Part shown: piece after piece, positions 35,174-43,467 of the stretch | Numbering within the stretch: the stretch's first letter is position 1 | How the letters are laid out: every line of letters starts with the position of its first letter | Assembly: GCA_038229135.1 (NCBI GenBank) | Contig: JBBROS010000001.1 | Coordinates: forward strand, 62,001 to 126,000 | Direction of reading: 5' to 3' | DNA from: JBBROS01 sp038229135 | GTDB taxonomy: Bacteria > Pseudomonadota > Alphaproteobacteria > Acetobacterales > Acetobacteraceae | DNA: 64,000 nt | The notes under the pieces: model-generated | Database searches by the model: none | What the model saw: the letters and a program-made list of their open reading frames with translations, nothing else | What the model was told of the DNA's origin: nothing | Position numbers and translations under genes: made by a program

Positions 35174-35749
35174 TCAGCCGATCTTGATCTTCGTGTCGCT
35201 CACGAACGCATAGGGTGGGATTGGAAGGTTGGCGGGCGCAGGCCCATGCCGCACCCGGCCCGAAACATCGTATTGGCTGCCATGGCAGGGGCAGAACCAC
35301 CCGCCATACTCGCCCCGCGGCTCGGTGCTCTTGTTGCCCAGCGGCACGCAGCCCAGGTGGGTGCAGATGCCGATGGCAACCAGCCACTTCTCCTTGCCCA
35401 CCTTCACCCGGTCCTTGTCGGCCTGCGGGTCGAGCAGCTCCCGCGGAGCCACAGCCTGCGCCGTCTTGATCTCCTCGTCGGTGCGGTTGCGCACGAAGAT
35501 CGGCTTGCCGCGCCACACGACGGTAATCGCCTGTCCTGCCGCTACGGGCGCCAAATCCACGTCGATGCTGGATAGCGCCAACACGTCCTTGGCCGGGTTC
35601 ATGCTGTCGACGAATGGCCACGCCAGGGCACCGGCACCGATCACCGCCGCACTGCCTGTCAACAACTTCAGGAAGTCTCGCTTCGTAGGCTCCGGATTGC
35701 CCACCGTCGTGATCGCCTCACGGACGTTCATCATGCTGGCGTCGGCCAT
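35174..35749 (-). CDS. petA: Ubiquinol-cytochrome c reductase iron-sulfur subunit (Rieske)
   Basis: 191 residues. An N-terminal uncleaved Tat-type anchor, PTKRDFLKLLTGSAAVIGAG, has Lys-Arg instead of the twin Arg, a change tolerated in some Rieske proteins. The cluster-binding boxes are CTHLGC (129-134) and CPCHGS (153-158), with the Pro loop GPAPANLPIPPY. The ATG at 35749 follows AGAGGG. First gene of petABC, 10 bases before petB, and divergent from hemF. Confidence 0.96.
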   Translation of the reverse strand: MADASMMNVREAITTVGNPEPTKRDFLKLLTGSAAVIGAGALAWPFVDSMNPAKDVLALSSIDVDLAPVAAGQAITVVWRGKPIFVRNRTDEEIKTAQAVAPRELLDPQADKDRVKVGKEKWLVAIGICTHLGCVPLGNKSTEPRGEYGGWFCPCHGSQYDVSGRVRHGPAPANLPIPPYAFVSDTKIKIG

Positions 35750-35881
35750 CGATCCCTCTGCTCTCCCGCGGCCTGCGCCGCACACCCTGGATTCCGCGCC
35801 GACCTATAAGGGCACGACCTGCCCCCTGCAACGCCCGCACAACACCCTCTATGCTGCTCTGCCACATTGGAAGCATCCGAA

Positions 35882-36790
35882 ATGCCGCAAGGCCCAGAAG
35901 CCGGCGTCCCCGTCCCACACGAAGCATTGAAGGCGCAGGCCCGCGCCTGGTTCGAGCACCTGCGCGACTCCCTCTGCGCCGCCTTCGAGGGCATCGAGCA
36001 GGAGAGCCACGGCCCCGGCGCCGCCGGCACCTTCGAACGCAAACCCTGGTCCCGCCCTACCGAAGATGGATCGGAGGGCGGCGGCGGCGTCATCAGCCTG
36101 ATGCGCGGCCGCGTCTTCGAAAAGGTCGGGGTCAACGTCAGCACCGTCCAGGGCACCTTCAGCCCGGAGTTCCGCAAGCAGATACCCGGTGCCGAGGAGG
36201 ACCCGCGCTTCTGGGCCAGCGGCATCAGCCTGGTCGCCCACATGCGCTCCCCCCGCGTGCCCGCGGCGCACATGAACACGCGCATGCTCGTCACCACCAA
36301 GGGCTGGTTCGGCGGCGGCGGGGACCTCACGCCCATGCCCATGAACGCCCCCGAATCGCTCGAGGACGCAGCAACCTTCCACGCCGCCTTCCAGTCCGCC
36401 TGCGAAGCCCACAGCCACGGCGGCGCCGGGCCGGGCGACTACCCGCGCTTCAAGAAATGGTGCGACCAATACTTCTGGCTGCCCCACCGCAACGAGCCCC
36501 GCGGCCTGGGCGGCATATTCTACGACCACCTCTTCTCCGGCGATGCGCAGGAGGATTTCGCCTTCACCCAGGATGTCGGCCGTGCCTTCCTCCAATCCTA
36601 CACCGCCATCATCCGCCGCCGCATGGCCGAGCCCTGGACGGAGGCCGAGCGCGCCCACCAGCTGCTGCGCCGGGGCCGCTATGTGGAGTTCAACCTGCTG
36701 CATGACCGCGGAACATTATTCGGCCTCAAAACAGGGGGTAACGTCGACGCCATCCTGATGAGCCTGCCGCCCGAGGTGCACTGGGCGTAA
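35882..36790 (+). CDS. hemF: Oxygen-dependent coproporphyrinogen III oxidase
   Basis: 302 residues. Family blocks: GGGVISLMRGRVFEKVGVNV, PRVPAAHMNTRMLVTTKG with FGGGGDLTPM, HRNEPRGLGGIFYDHL and the C-terminal RRGRYVEFNLLHDRGTLFGL. It decarboxylates coproporphyrinogen III to protoporphyrinogen IX using O2, pointing to aerobic haem synthesis. ATG 35882 has GGAAG about 9 bases upstream; TTG 35867 would add five residues. It is divergent from the bc1 genes, whose products need haem. Confidence 0.96.
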   Translation: MPQGPEAGVPVPHEALKAQARAWFEHLRDSLCAAFEGIEQESHGPGAAGTFERKPWSRPTEDGSEGGGGVISLMRGRVFEKVGVNVSTVQGTFSPEFRKQIPGAEEDPRFWASGISLVAHMRSPRVPAAHMNTRMLVTTKGWFGGGGDLTPMPMNAPESLEDAATFHAAFQSACEAHSHGGAGPGDYPRFKKWCDQYFWLPHRNEPRGLGGIFYDHLFSGDAQEDFAFTQDVGRAFLQSYTAIIRRRMAEPWTEAERAHQLLRRGRYVEFNLLHDRGTLFGLKTGGNVDAILMSLPPEVHWA

Positions 36791-36815
36791 CGATCGTCCT
36801 ACTCTGGAGGAGCAC

Positions 36816-37355
36816 ATGATGAAGACCCTGTTCCAAATCGCCGCCGCCCTGCTGCTCGCCCTGCCCGCCTACGCGCAGACGGCGGCGCCCGTGGCCCCCA
36901 CCCGCCCGGTCGTCCCGCCGCCTGCCGCCCCCGCCAGCCCGGCCCCTGCCCCGAAGCCCGCGGCCGCCGCGCCCGCCGCAACCCCTGCCGCCGCCTCGGG
37001 CAGCAAGATCGATGTAAACTCCGCAACCGAGGCCCAGCTCGACGCCCTCTTCGGCATCGGCCCCGTCCGCGCCAAGGCCATCGTGAACGGCCGGCCTTAC
37101 GAAGACCTGAACGACCTCGTGAAGAAGAAGGTCCTCACCCAGGCCATCTACGACAAGGCGAAGCCCAAGATGGCCCTCGCCAACATCAACACCTCGAGCG
37201 CCACGCAGCTCGAGAAGACCCTCCCGGGCATCGGAGACGTCCGCAGCAAGGCCATCGTCGCCGGCCGCCCGTACGCCAGCCCGCAGGACCTGGTCACCAA
37301 AGGCGTGCTGACCCAGGGCGTGCTCGACAAGTCGAAGGACGTGCTGGCCTGGTAA
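36816..37355 (+). CDS. Exported helix-hairpin-helix protein (ComEA-like)
   Basis: 179 residues: Sec signal 1-21 (FQIAAALLLALPAYAQ), a Pro/Ala-rich spacer to about 65, and two tandem helix-hairpin-helix modules. The first is IDVNSATEAQLDALFGIGPV, the second INTSSATQLEKTLPGIGDV, each followed by an RAKAIVNGRPY / RSKAIVAGRPY helix. Double HhH units bind DNA non-specifically, and ComEA uses them to pull DNA into the periplasm, but no other competence gene is near. GGAGG precedes the ATG. Also possible: a general DNA- or protein-binding periplasmic factor. Confidence 0.85.
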   Translation: MMKTLFQIAAALLLALPAYAQTAAPVAPTRPVVPPPAAPASPAPAPKPAAAAPAATPAAASGSKIDVNSATEAQLDALFGIGPVRAKAIVNGRPYEDLNDLVKKKVLTQAIYDKAKPKMALANINTSSATQLEKTLPGIGDVRSKAIVAGRPYASPQDLVTKGVLTQGVLDKSKDVLAW

Positions 37356-37367
37356 GGGCCGACGACC

Positions 37368-37389
37368 GGGGTGAGGGAAACCTCACCCC
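37368..37389. terminator. Bidirectional GAAA-loop hairpin
   Basis: GGGGTGAGG (37368-37376) pairs perfectly with CCTCACCCC (37381-37389) over a stable GAAA tetraloop, between the convergent helix-hairpin-helix and scfR genes. It overlaps the scfR stop codon at 37383-37385. No T run. Confidence 0.7.
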
Positions 37390-38768
37390 ACCGTAAACCG
37401 CCATGGCACCGCGCCCCCCTCGTTGGGGTCCACCACCAGCCGGTGCTGCAGCGGCGGAAACGCCCGGCTCCGGCACTCCGCCCTCTCGCACAGCCGGCAG
37501 GACAGCCCGATCCCCACGCGCCGGGCGAGGTCCAGCCCGTCCGAATACACCACCTCGTCGGCCCGCCCGATGTCGCAGCCCAGCGCCACCACATGCCGGG
37601 GCGCCGGCTCCCCCCAGCGCCGCGCAGCCCCCACCACCACCCGCCCGAAGCACAGGAACGCCGCCCCGTCCGGCAGCTCGGCCGCCTGCACGCACATCCG
37701 GTCCGGCGTGCCGAACGCCGTGTGGATCAGCCAGCGCGGGCAACTCCCCCCGAACCGGGCGAAGGGGAACCCGGCTGCCGAGAACCGCTTGTCCACGTTG
37801 CCCGCCGGGTCCGTGCGGACGAAGAAGAACGGGATGCCGCGCGCCCCCTCCCGCTGCAACGTGGACAGCCGATGCGCCGCCTGCTCGAAGCTGACCCCGA
37901 ACCGGGCCGCCAGCCCATCCACGTCGCATCGCATCGCCCGGGCCGAGGCCGCAACGGCCGCATAGGGCAGCAGCAGGGCCGCCCCGGCGTAGTTCAACAG
38001 CCCCACCCGCACGAGGTCCGCCGCCTCGGGCGAGCTGAGCCCCGCCACCTCCACGACCTCGTCGGCAGCCTCCCGCGCCTCGAGCAGCATCAGCTGGAAC
38101 GCGAGCTGGAAGGCCCGCGTCTCCCGCCGCATCGTGTCCGACAGATGCAGCACGCGGCTCGCCGGATCGTAGCGGCGCCAGGCGTCGAGCGGCCCCACCA
38201 CCACCCGCACCCCATGCCGGCCCGAGAGCCGCGCCGCGATCGCCCGGTCGAACCCGCCGATCTCCGCCCCGAGCTCCGCCCCCACCCGCTCCGCCACCGC
38301 CTCGAGCGCGGGGAAATGGTTCTGCCCGGCTTGGAAGAAGTCCCGCGCCTCCTCGTTCGGCAGCCTCACGCGACGCCCGCTCGGCAGGGCGATGCCCGTC
38401 GAGTCCTCCTGCGCCACGCGCCAGGAGCGATAGAGCGCGAGCATCGCCTGCGCCGCCGCCGGAGCACTTCCGGCCAGCGTCTGCAGCTCCGCCTCCGGCA
38501 CGGGGGGTAGCCCCAGCATCGGGTCCGCCAGCACCTCCCGCAGCGCCGCCTCGGCCTGCCGCTCGGTGTTGCCGGAGAGCTCGGCCAGGTCGGCCCCCAG
38601 CACGGAGCCGAGCTTCATCAGCAGGCTCGCCGTCACGGCGCGCTGGTCGTGCTCGATCAGGTTCAGGTAGCTGCCCGAGATGCCCAGCCGCGCCGCGAGC
38701 GCCTGCTGGCTCAGCGCGCGCTCCGTCCGCAGCCGCTTGATGGTGCGCCCGATCTGCGGCCGGCTCAT
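37383..38768 (-). CDS. Short-chain fatty acyl-CoA regulator (ScfR/RamB/PccR family)
   Basis: 461 residues. N-terminal XRE helix-turn-helix (about 5-62): IGRTIKRLRTERALSQQALA and ISGSYLNLIEHDQRAVT. The middle has an IrrE/ImmA-like region (about 150-260) and the C-terminal DUF2083 domain ends with GLSCRLCERAECRSRAFPPL, the Cys-rich tail of this family. ScfR members sense acyl-CoA and control acetate or propionate use: RamB in Corynebacterium acts on aceA, and PccR in Rhodobacter on propionyl-CoA carboxylase. It is divergent from aceA here. ATG 38768 gives MSRPQIGRTI; an ATG 31 codons upstream would overlap the promoter. Confidence 0.92.
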   Translation of the reverse strand: MSRPQIGRTIKRLRTERALSQQALAARLGISGSYLNLIEHDQRAVTASLLMKLGSVLGADLAELSGNTERQAEAALREVLADPMLGLPPVPEAELQTLAGSAPAAAQAMLALYRSWRVAQEDSTGIALPSGRRVRLPNEEARDFFQAGQNHFPALEAVAERVGAELGAEIGGFDRAIAARLSGRHGVRVVVGPLDAWRRYDPASRVLHLSDTMRRETRAFQLAFQLMLLEAREAADEVVEVAGLSSPEAADLVRVGLLNYAGAALLLPYAAVAASARAMRCDVDGLAARFGVSFEQAAHRLSTLQREGARGIPFFFVRTDPAGNVDKRFSAAGFPFARFGGSCPRWLIHTAFGTPDRMCVQAAELPDGAAFLCFGRVVVGAARRWGEPAPRHVVALGCDIGRADEVVYSDGLDLARRVGIGLSCRLCERAECRSRAFPPLQHRLVVDPNEGGAVPWRFTVG

Positions 38769-38808
38769 CGACAGACTTTTCCAGATCGCAGCATGGTCTG
38801 TAAAACTC

Positions 38809-38821
38809 GCAACAACATTGC
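38809..38821. promoter_or_regulatory. Candidate ScfR operator in the scfR-aceA gap
   Basis: GCAACAACATTGC is an inverted repeat (GCAA-N5-TTGC) near the middle of the 138-base divergent gap. A wider pair GGTCT (38795-38799) / AGACC (38828-38832) encloses it almost symmetrically. RamB/PccR sites are built on TTTGCAAA-like half-sites, so the GCAA/TTGC cores are a plausible match. Inferred. Confidence 0.4.
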
Positions 38822-38906
38822 TCGTCGAGACCACTTTCCAGTGTTTTCTTTCGTTCAGCAAGGGCGTTCACTCCAGGTGCCGCACATCGCGGGCACGGAG
38901 ACCCTG

Positions 38907-40223
<1,317 letters not shown>

Positions 40224-40234
40224 GGAGACGAACC

Positions 40235-40381
40235 ATGCTCGAGCACGATCACGACGATGGCCTGGTCCACGGCCACGACTGGGCCCGCAGCGACTGCGCC
40301 GACCGCGACCACCCCACCGTGGCCGCCGCCTGGGAGGTCCCCACCGTCAGCAGCGCTCTCCACGACGACATGATGCACTGA
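40235..40381 (+). CDS. 48-residue His/Asp-rich protein of unknown function
   Basis: ATG at 40235 with an excellent site (GAGGAG, 7 bases upstream), 11 bases after the aceA stop, so almost certainly co-transcribed with aceA. The product starts MLEHDHDDGLVHGHDWARSD and ends SSALHDDMMH: 7 His and 9 Asp in 48 residues, one Cys, no signal or membrane segment. The HDHDD and HGHD clusters suggest binding of a divalent metal. Not recognised as any known family. The ribosome site and placement argue for a real gene. Confidence 0.6.
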   Translation: MLEHDHDDGLVHGHDWARSDCADRDHPTVAAAWEVPTVSSALHDDMMH

Positions 40382-40405
40382 ACCCCGACCCAGGCCCTGC
40401 ATGCT

Positions 40406-40443
40406 CCCTCTCCCCTTGCGGGAGAGGGCTGGGGTGAGGGGTG
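40406..40443. terminator. Hairpin of the dispersed CCCTCTCCC family after aceA
   Basis: CCCTCTCCC (40406-40414) pairs perfectly with GGGAGAGGG (40420-40428) over CTTGC, followed by GGGGTGAGGGG. It separates the aceA operon from the convergent FAD monooxygenase gene. The same unit, including the trailing GGGTGAGGG, occurs at 25952 and in part at 58668. Confidence 0.65.
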
Positions 40444-40458
40444 GCCCAAAGCGCGGAC

Positions 40459-41610
40459 CTAATCCGCCGCCACCCAGGCCGTCTCCGCCATCACCGCCTG
40501 GGCCACCCGCTCCCCCACCCGCTCCATATACGCGCCCAGCGCCCGGGCGCGGGCCACGACCGCCGCCCCTGCCGACAGCCGCGCCGCCTCGTAGGCCGGC
40601 AACCCGCCACCCGATGCCAGCGCCACCGCCAGCGCCACCGCATCCTCGGCCGCCTTCGTGACCCCCATGCCCACGTGCGGCCGCGCCACGAACGCCGCGT
40701 CACCCAGCAGCGCCACCCGCCCCTCCACCAGGCGCGGCACCTCGAGGTCCATGATCGGCTGCACGAACGGCGCCGGGCAGCGCGCAACCATCTCGGCCAG
40801 CGGCGCACCCAGCAAACGCCCGGCGTCCGCCCGCATCGCCGCCACCAGCCCGGGCCGCAACCGCGGCGGCGGAATGCCCTCCGGCCAGTGCCGCCCTTCC
40901 ACGTCCGTCTGCAGATCGCGCAAGACCTCGGTGTCCGCCGGCCGATACCAGACGAAGTTCCACCGTCGCCGCCCGGGCCGCGTGTCGTCGTCGTCGCCCG
41001 CGATCGGGTAGCCCAGGAACTGCTCGCCGTCCGGCAGCCCGAACGCAAAACGCTCGAACACGGCCCGGTGCGTGGCCGGGCTCAGTGCCGCCTCCTCCAC
41101 CACGCCGCGCCACGCCACGTAGCCGGCATAACGCGCGGCCACCTCGGGCAGCATCTGCCGCCGCACCGTGGAGCGGATCCCGTCCGCCCCCACCAGCAAA
41201 TCCCCCTCGGCCGGCGCCCCCTCGGCGAAATGCGCCGCCACGCGCCCGCCACCCTCCTCGAACCGCTCCACACACCGCCCGCGCCGCACCATGCCCTCCG
41301 GCGTCGCCTCACTCAGCAGCGCGTGCAGCCGGCTCCAGCTCGTCAGAACCTGGCGCCGTTCCATCCGGTGCGTCGCCACGCCATCCGCCCCGATCACCAC
41401 CCGCCCGGGCACCTCGACCCCTAGCGCGCCCGTATCGGCCCCGGCCGCCGCGAGTGCCTCGATCAGCGCCGGATGCGTAACGATGCCGGCGCCGCGCCCG
41501 GCCAGCGGTGCGGTCACGCGCTCGAACACCTGCACCTCCCACCCCGCCCTGTGCAGGAGGTTCGCCGCGAACAGCCCGCCCAGCGACCCACCCGCGACGA
41601 TCGCCCTCAA
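40459..41610 (-). CDS. FAD-dependent aromatic-ring monooxygenase
   Basis: 383-residue group A flavoprotein monooxygenase. The dinucleotide motif VAGGSLGGLFAANLLHRAGW, the GADGIRSTVRRQM DG-motif and ALLGDAAFVARPHVGMGVTK for FAD/ribityl binding are present. The start GGSLGGLFAANLL with the following GRGAGIVTHP resembles 2,6-dihydroxypyridine 3-monooxygenases of nicotine and nicotinate degradation. The molybdenum hydroxylase nearby fits an N-heterocycle route, but the substrate is unproved. It overlaps the VOC gene by 4 bases. Confidence 0.88.
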   Translation of the reverse strand: MRAIVAGGSLGGLFAANLLHRAGWEVQVFERVTAPLAGRGAGIVTHPALIEALAAAGADTGALGVEVPGRVVIGADGVATHRMERRQVLTSWSRLHALLSEATPEGMVRRGRCVERFEEGGGRVAAHFAEGAPAEGDLLVGADGIRSTVRRQMLPEVAARYAGYVAWRGVVEEAALSPATHRAVFERFAFGLPDGEQFLGYPIAGDDDDTRPGRRRWNFVWYRPADTEVLRDLQTDVEGRHWPEGIPPPRLRPGLVAAMRADAGRLLGAPLAEMVARCPAPFVQPIMDLEVPRLVEGRVALLGDAAFVARPHVGMGVTKAAEDAVALAVALASGGGLPAYEAARLSAGAAVVARARALGAYMERVGERVAQAVMAETAWVAAD

Positions 41611-42062
41611 CTGGCGGGCGCCTCCGCCACCACCGCGTCGACCGGCTCCACCTCGGCAGCGGAGAAGTTCAGCTCGAGCGTGATCCCGTTCGGATCCTCC
41701 ACGAACACCTGGTGCAGCCCGAGGTTCGGCACCGTCCGCTCCCGATATTCGAGCCCCTGGGTCCGCAGCCGCGCGACCATGTCCGGGAGCCCCGTCATCT
41801 GCAACGCCACGTGGTCGATCACCCCCGTGCCGCCATCCACCACCGGCTTGTCGCCGAGGTAGCCCCGCAGCCCCTCGAGGTCGTTCGGGTCGTACCCCAC
41901 GATGTGCACCATCGCGACCTCGCCGGCATACATCCAGGCGCCCGGGAACGGAAAGGGCGGCCGCGGCCCCTCGTGCATGTCGAACACCTGCGCGTAGAAC
42001 CGCCGCGTCTCGTCCAGCCGCGGCGTGCGGATCGATATGTGGTCCAGCCGTTGCAGCCCCAT
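41607..42062 (-). CDS. VOC superfamily (glyoxalase/dioxygenase-like) protein
   Basis: 151 residues. Paired beta-alpha-beta-beta-beta modules: LQRLDHISIRTPRLDETRRF with His7, and TGVIDHVALQMTGLPDMVAR, then HQVFVEDPNGITLELNF with the C-terminal Glu. His/Glu metal ligands appear to be kept, so it may be a metalloenzyme (dioxygenase, lyase or isomerase). GGGAGG precedes the ATG at 42062. Being co-transcribed with the monooxygenase, it may process a ring-cleavage or hydroxylated product. Confidence 0.85.
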   Translation of the reverse strand: MGLQRLDHISIRTPRLDETRRFYAQVFDMHEGPRPPFPFPGAWMYAGEVAMVHIVGYDPNDLEGLRGYLGDKPVVDGGTGVIDHVALQMTGLPDMVARLRTQGLEYRERTVPNLGLHQVFVEDPNGITLELNFSAAEVEPVDAVVAEAPAS

Positions 42063-42106
42063 GGCGCCCTCCCGTTTGGCCGCATCGTCCGAAGCCCCCG
42101 GCACGG

Positions 42107-42123
42107 CGTCAAGCCAATTGACG
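42107..42123. promoter_or_regulatory. Perfect CGTCAA-N5-TTGACG palindrome between divergent catabolic operons
   Basis: CGTCAA (42107-42112) and TTGACG (42118-42123) flank GCCAA. It lies in the 107-base gap between the VOC/monooxygenase pair and the molybdenum hydroxylase genes. Each arm reads outward as a -35-like TTGACG; on the minus strand a GACGAT follows at 17 bases. A regulator bound here would block both promoters. The same arms appear at 5120-5157. Confidence 0.5.
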
Positions 42124-42169
42124 ACTCGGCCCATGCCCCCCCACCGTCCATGCCTGGAGGAGACACCAC

Positions 42170-42985
42170 GTGAAAGCACCGCCCTTCGCCTACGTCCGCG
42201 CGACGGGGCACGAGCACCTGTTCGCGCTGCTGGCCGAACACGGTGACGACGCCCGCATCCTCGCCGGCGGCCAGAGCCTCGTCGCAGCGCTCAACCTCCG
42301 CCTCAGCGAGCCGCGGCTCCTCGTCGACATCACCCGCCTGCAAGACCCCGGCGTGACCTTCGACGGCCACACCCTCACCATCGGGGCCCTGGTCCGCCAC
42401 GCCGAGATCGCGCGCCACCCGCTCATCCGCGAACACGCCCCCCTGCTGCACCAGGCCGCGCAGCACGTGGCCCACCCCGCCATCCGCAACCGCGGCACCT
42501 TCGGCGGCAGCCTGGCGCTCAACGACCCGGCCGCCGAATATCCCGCCTGCATGGTCGCCCTCGGCGCCACCCTCCGCCTCCGCAGCGCCGGCGGGACGCG
42601 CCAGGTTCCCGCCGCCGCGTTCTTCCAGGGCGTCTACACGACCGTGCTCCGCCCCGGCGAAATCCTGGAAGCCGCCGAGATCCGAGCCGCGCCCGCCGCC
42701 CGCTCCGTCTTCCTCGAGCTCGCCCGGCGCCACGGCGACTATGCCATGGTCGGCCTCGCCGCCCACCGCACGCCCGAGGCCCTCCACCTCGTCTTCATGG
42801 CCGTGGGCGACGGTCCCACGGCCGCACCGCACGCCGCCGCTGCCAGCCCACGCGGCTTGGCGGCCGCCCAGGAGGCCCTCGCCCAGGACCTCCGGTGCTC
42901 CGGCGACACCCAGGCCTCGCCCGCCACCCGCCTCCACCTCGCCCGTGTGCTGCTCGGCCGCGCGCTCCACCAGGTGCAAGCATGA
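42170..42985 (+). CDS. Molybdenum hydroxylase FAD subunit (CoxM/XDH family)
   Basis: 271 residues. FAD-binding blocks ILAGGQSLVAALNLRLSEPR near residues 28-47 and GTFGGSLALNDPAAEYPA near 107-124 are characteristic, as is HPAIRNRGTFGG. It passes electrons from the iron-sulfur subunit to FAD and then to a carrier. The start is GTG, with GGAGGAG 7 bases upstream. The stop overlaps the small-subunit ATG by 4 bases. Cytoplasmic. Confidence 0.93.
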   Translation: MKAPPFAYVRATGHEHLFALLAEHGDDARILAGGQSLVAALNLRLSEPRLLVDITRLQDPGVTFDGHTLTIGALVRHAEIARHPLIREHAPLLHQAAQHVAHPAIRNRGTFGGSLALNDPAAEYPACMVALGATLRLRSAGGTRQVPAAAFFQGVYTTVLRPGEILEAAEIRAAPAARSVFLELARRHGDYAMVGLAAHRTPEALHLVFMAVGDGPTAAPHAAAASPRGLAAAQEALAQDLRCSGDTQASPATRLHLARVLLGRALHQVQA

Positions 42986-43467
42986 CGCTCAGCCTCGAAA
43001 CCGACATCGCCCTCACCGTCAACGGCGCCCCGGTCCGCGCCCGCGTCCAGGCCCGCACGCACCTGGTGGACTTCCTGCGGGACGAGTTGGGCCTCACCGG
43101 CAGCCATGCCGGGTGCGAGCACGGGGTGTGCGGCGCCTGCACCATCCGGGTGGACGGCCTCGCCGTCCGCGGCTGCCTCGTGCTTGCCGCCAGCCTCGAC
43201 GGCAGCACGGTGGACACCATCGAAGGCCTGCACGACAGCGGCGCGATCGCCGACCTGCAGGAGCACTTCCACGTCCGCAACGCCCTCCAATGCGGCTTCT
43301 GCACCGCCGGCATGCTGGTCAGCGCCCACGAGCTGCTGCAGTCGGACCCCACCCCCACCCGGGACGCCATCCGCGCCCACATGAGCGGCAACTACTGCCG
43401 CTGCACCGGATACCAGGCCATCGTCGACGCGATCGAAGCCACCGCACGCGCGAGGCACCCCGCATGA
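42982..43467 (+). CDS. Molybdenum hydroxylase [2Fe-2S] subunit (CoxS/XDH family)
   Basis: 161 residues with two [2Fe-2S] sites: plant-ferredoxin type Cys45, 50, 53 and 65 (GCEHGVCGACTI), and the second cluster Cys104, 107, 139 and 141 (CGFCTAGM and NYCRCTGYQ). Both are complete. It forms the wire between the Mo centre and the FAD subunit. Starts and ends in 4-base ATGA overlaps, so the three subunits are made in equal amounts. Confidence 0.95.
   Translation: MTLSLETDIALTVNGAPVRARVQARTHLVDFLRDELGLTGSHAGCEHGVCGACTIRVDGLAVRGCLVLAASLDGSTVDTIEGLHDSGAIADLQEHFHVRNALQCGFCTAGMLVSAHELLQSDPTPTRDAIRAHMSGNYCRCTGYQAIVDAIEATARARHPA

Noticed and set aside
34030..35187. 385-codon plus-strand frame across cytochrome b
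   Set aside because: Antisense shadow of petB, rich in His/Arg/Gln/Glu with no recognisable domain.
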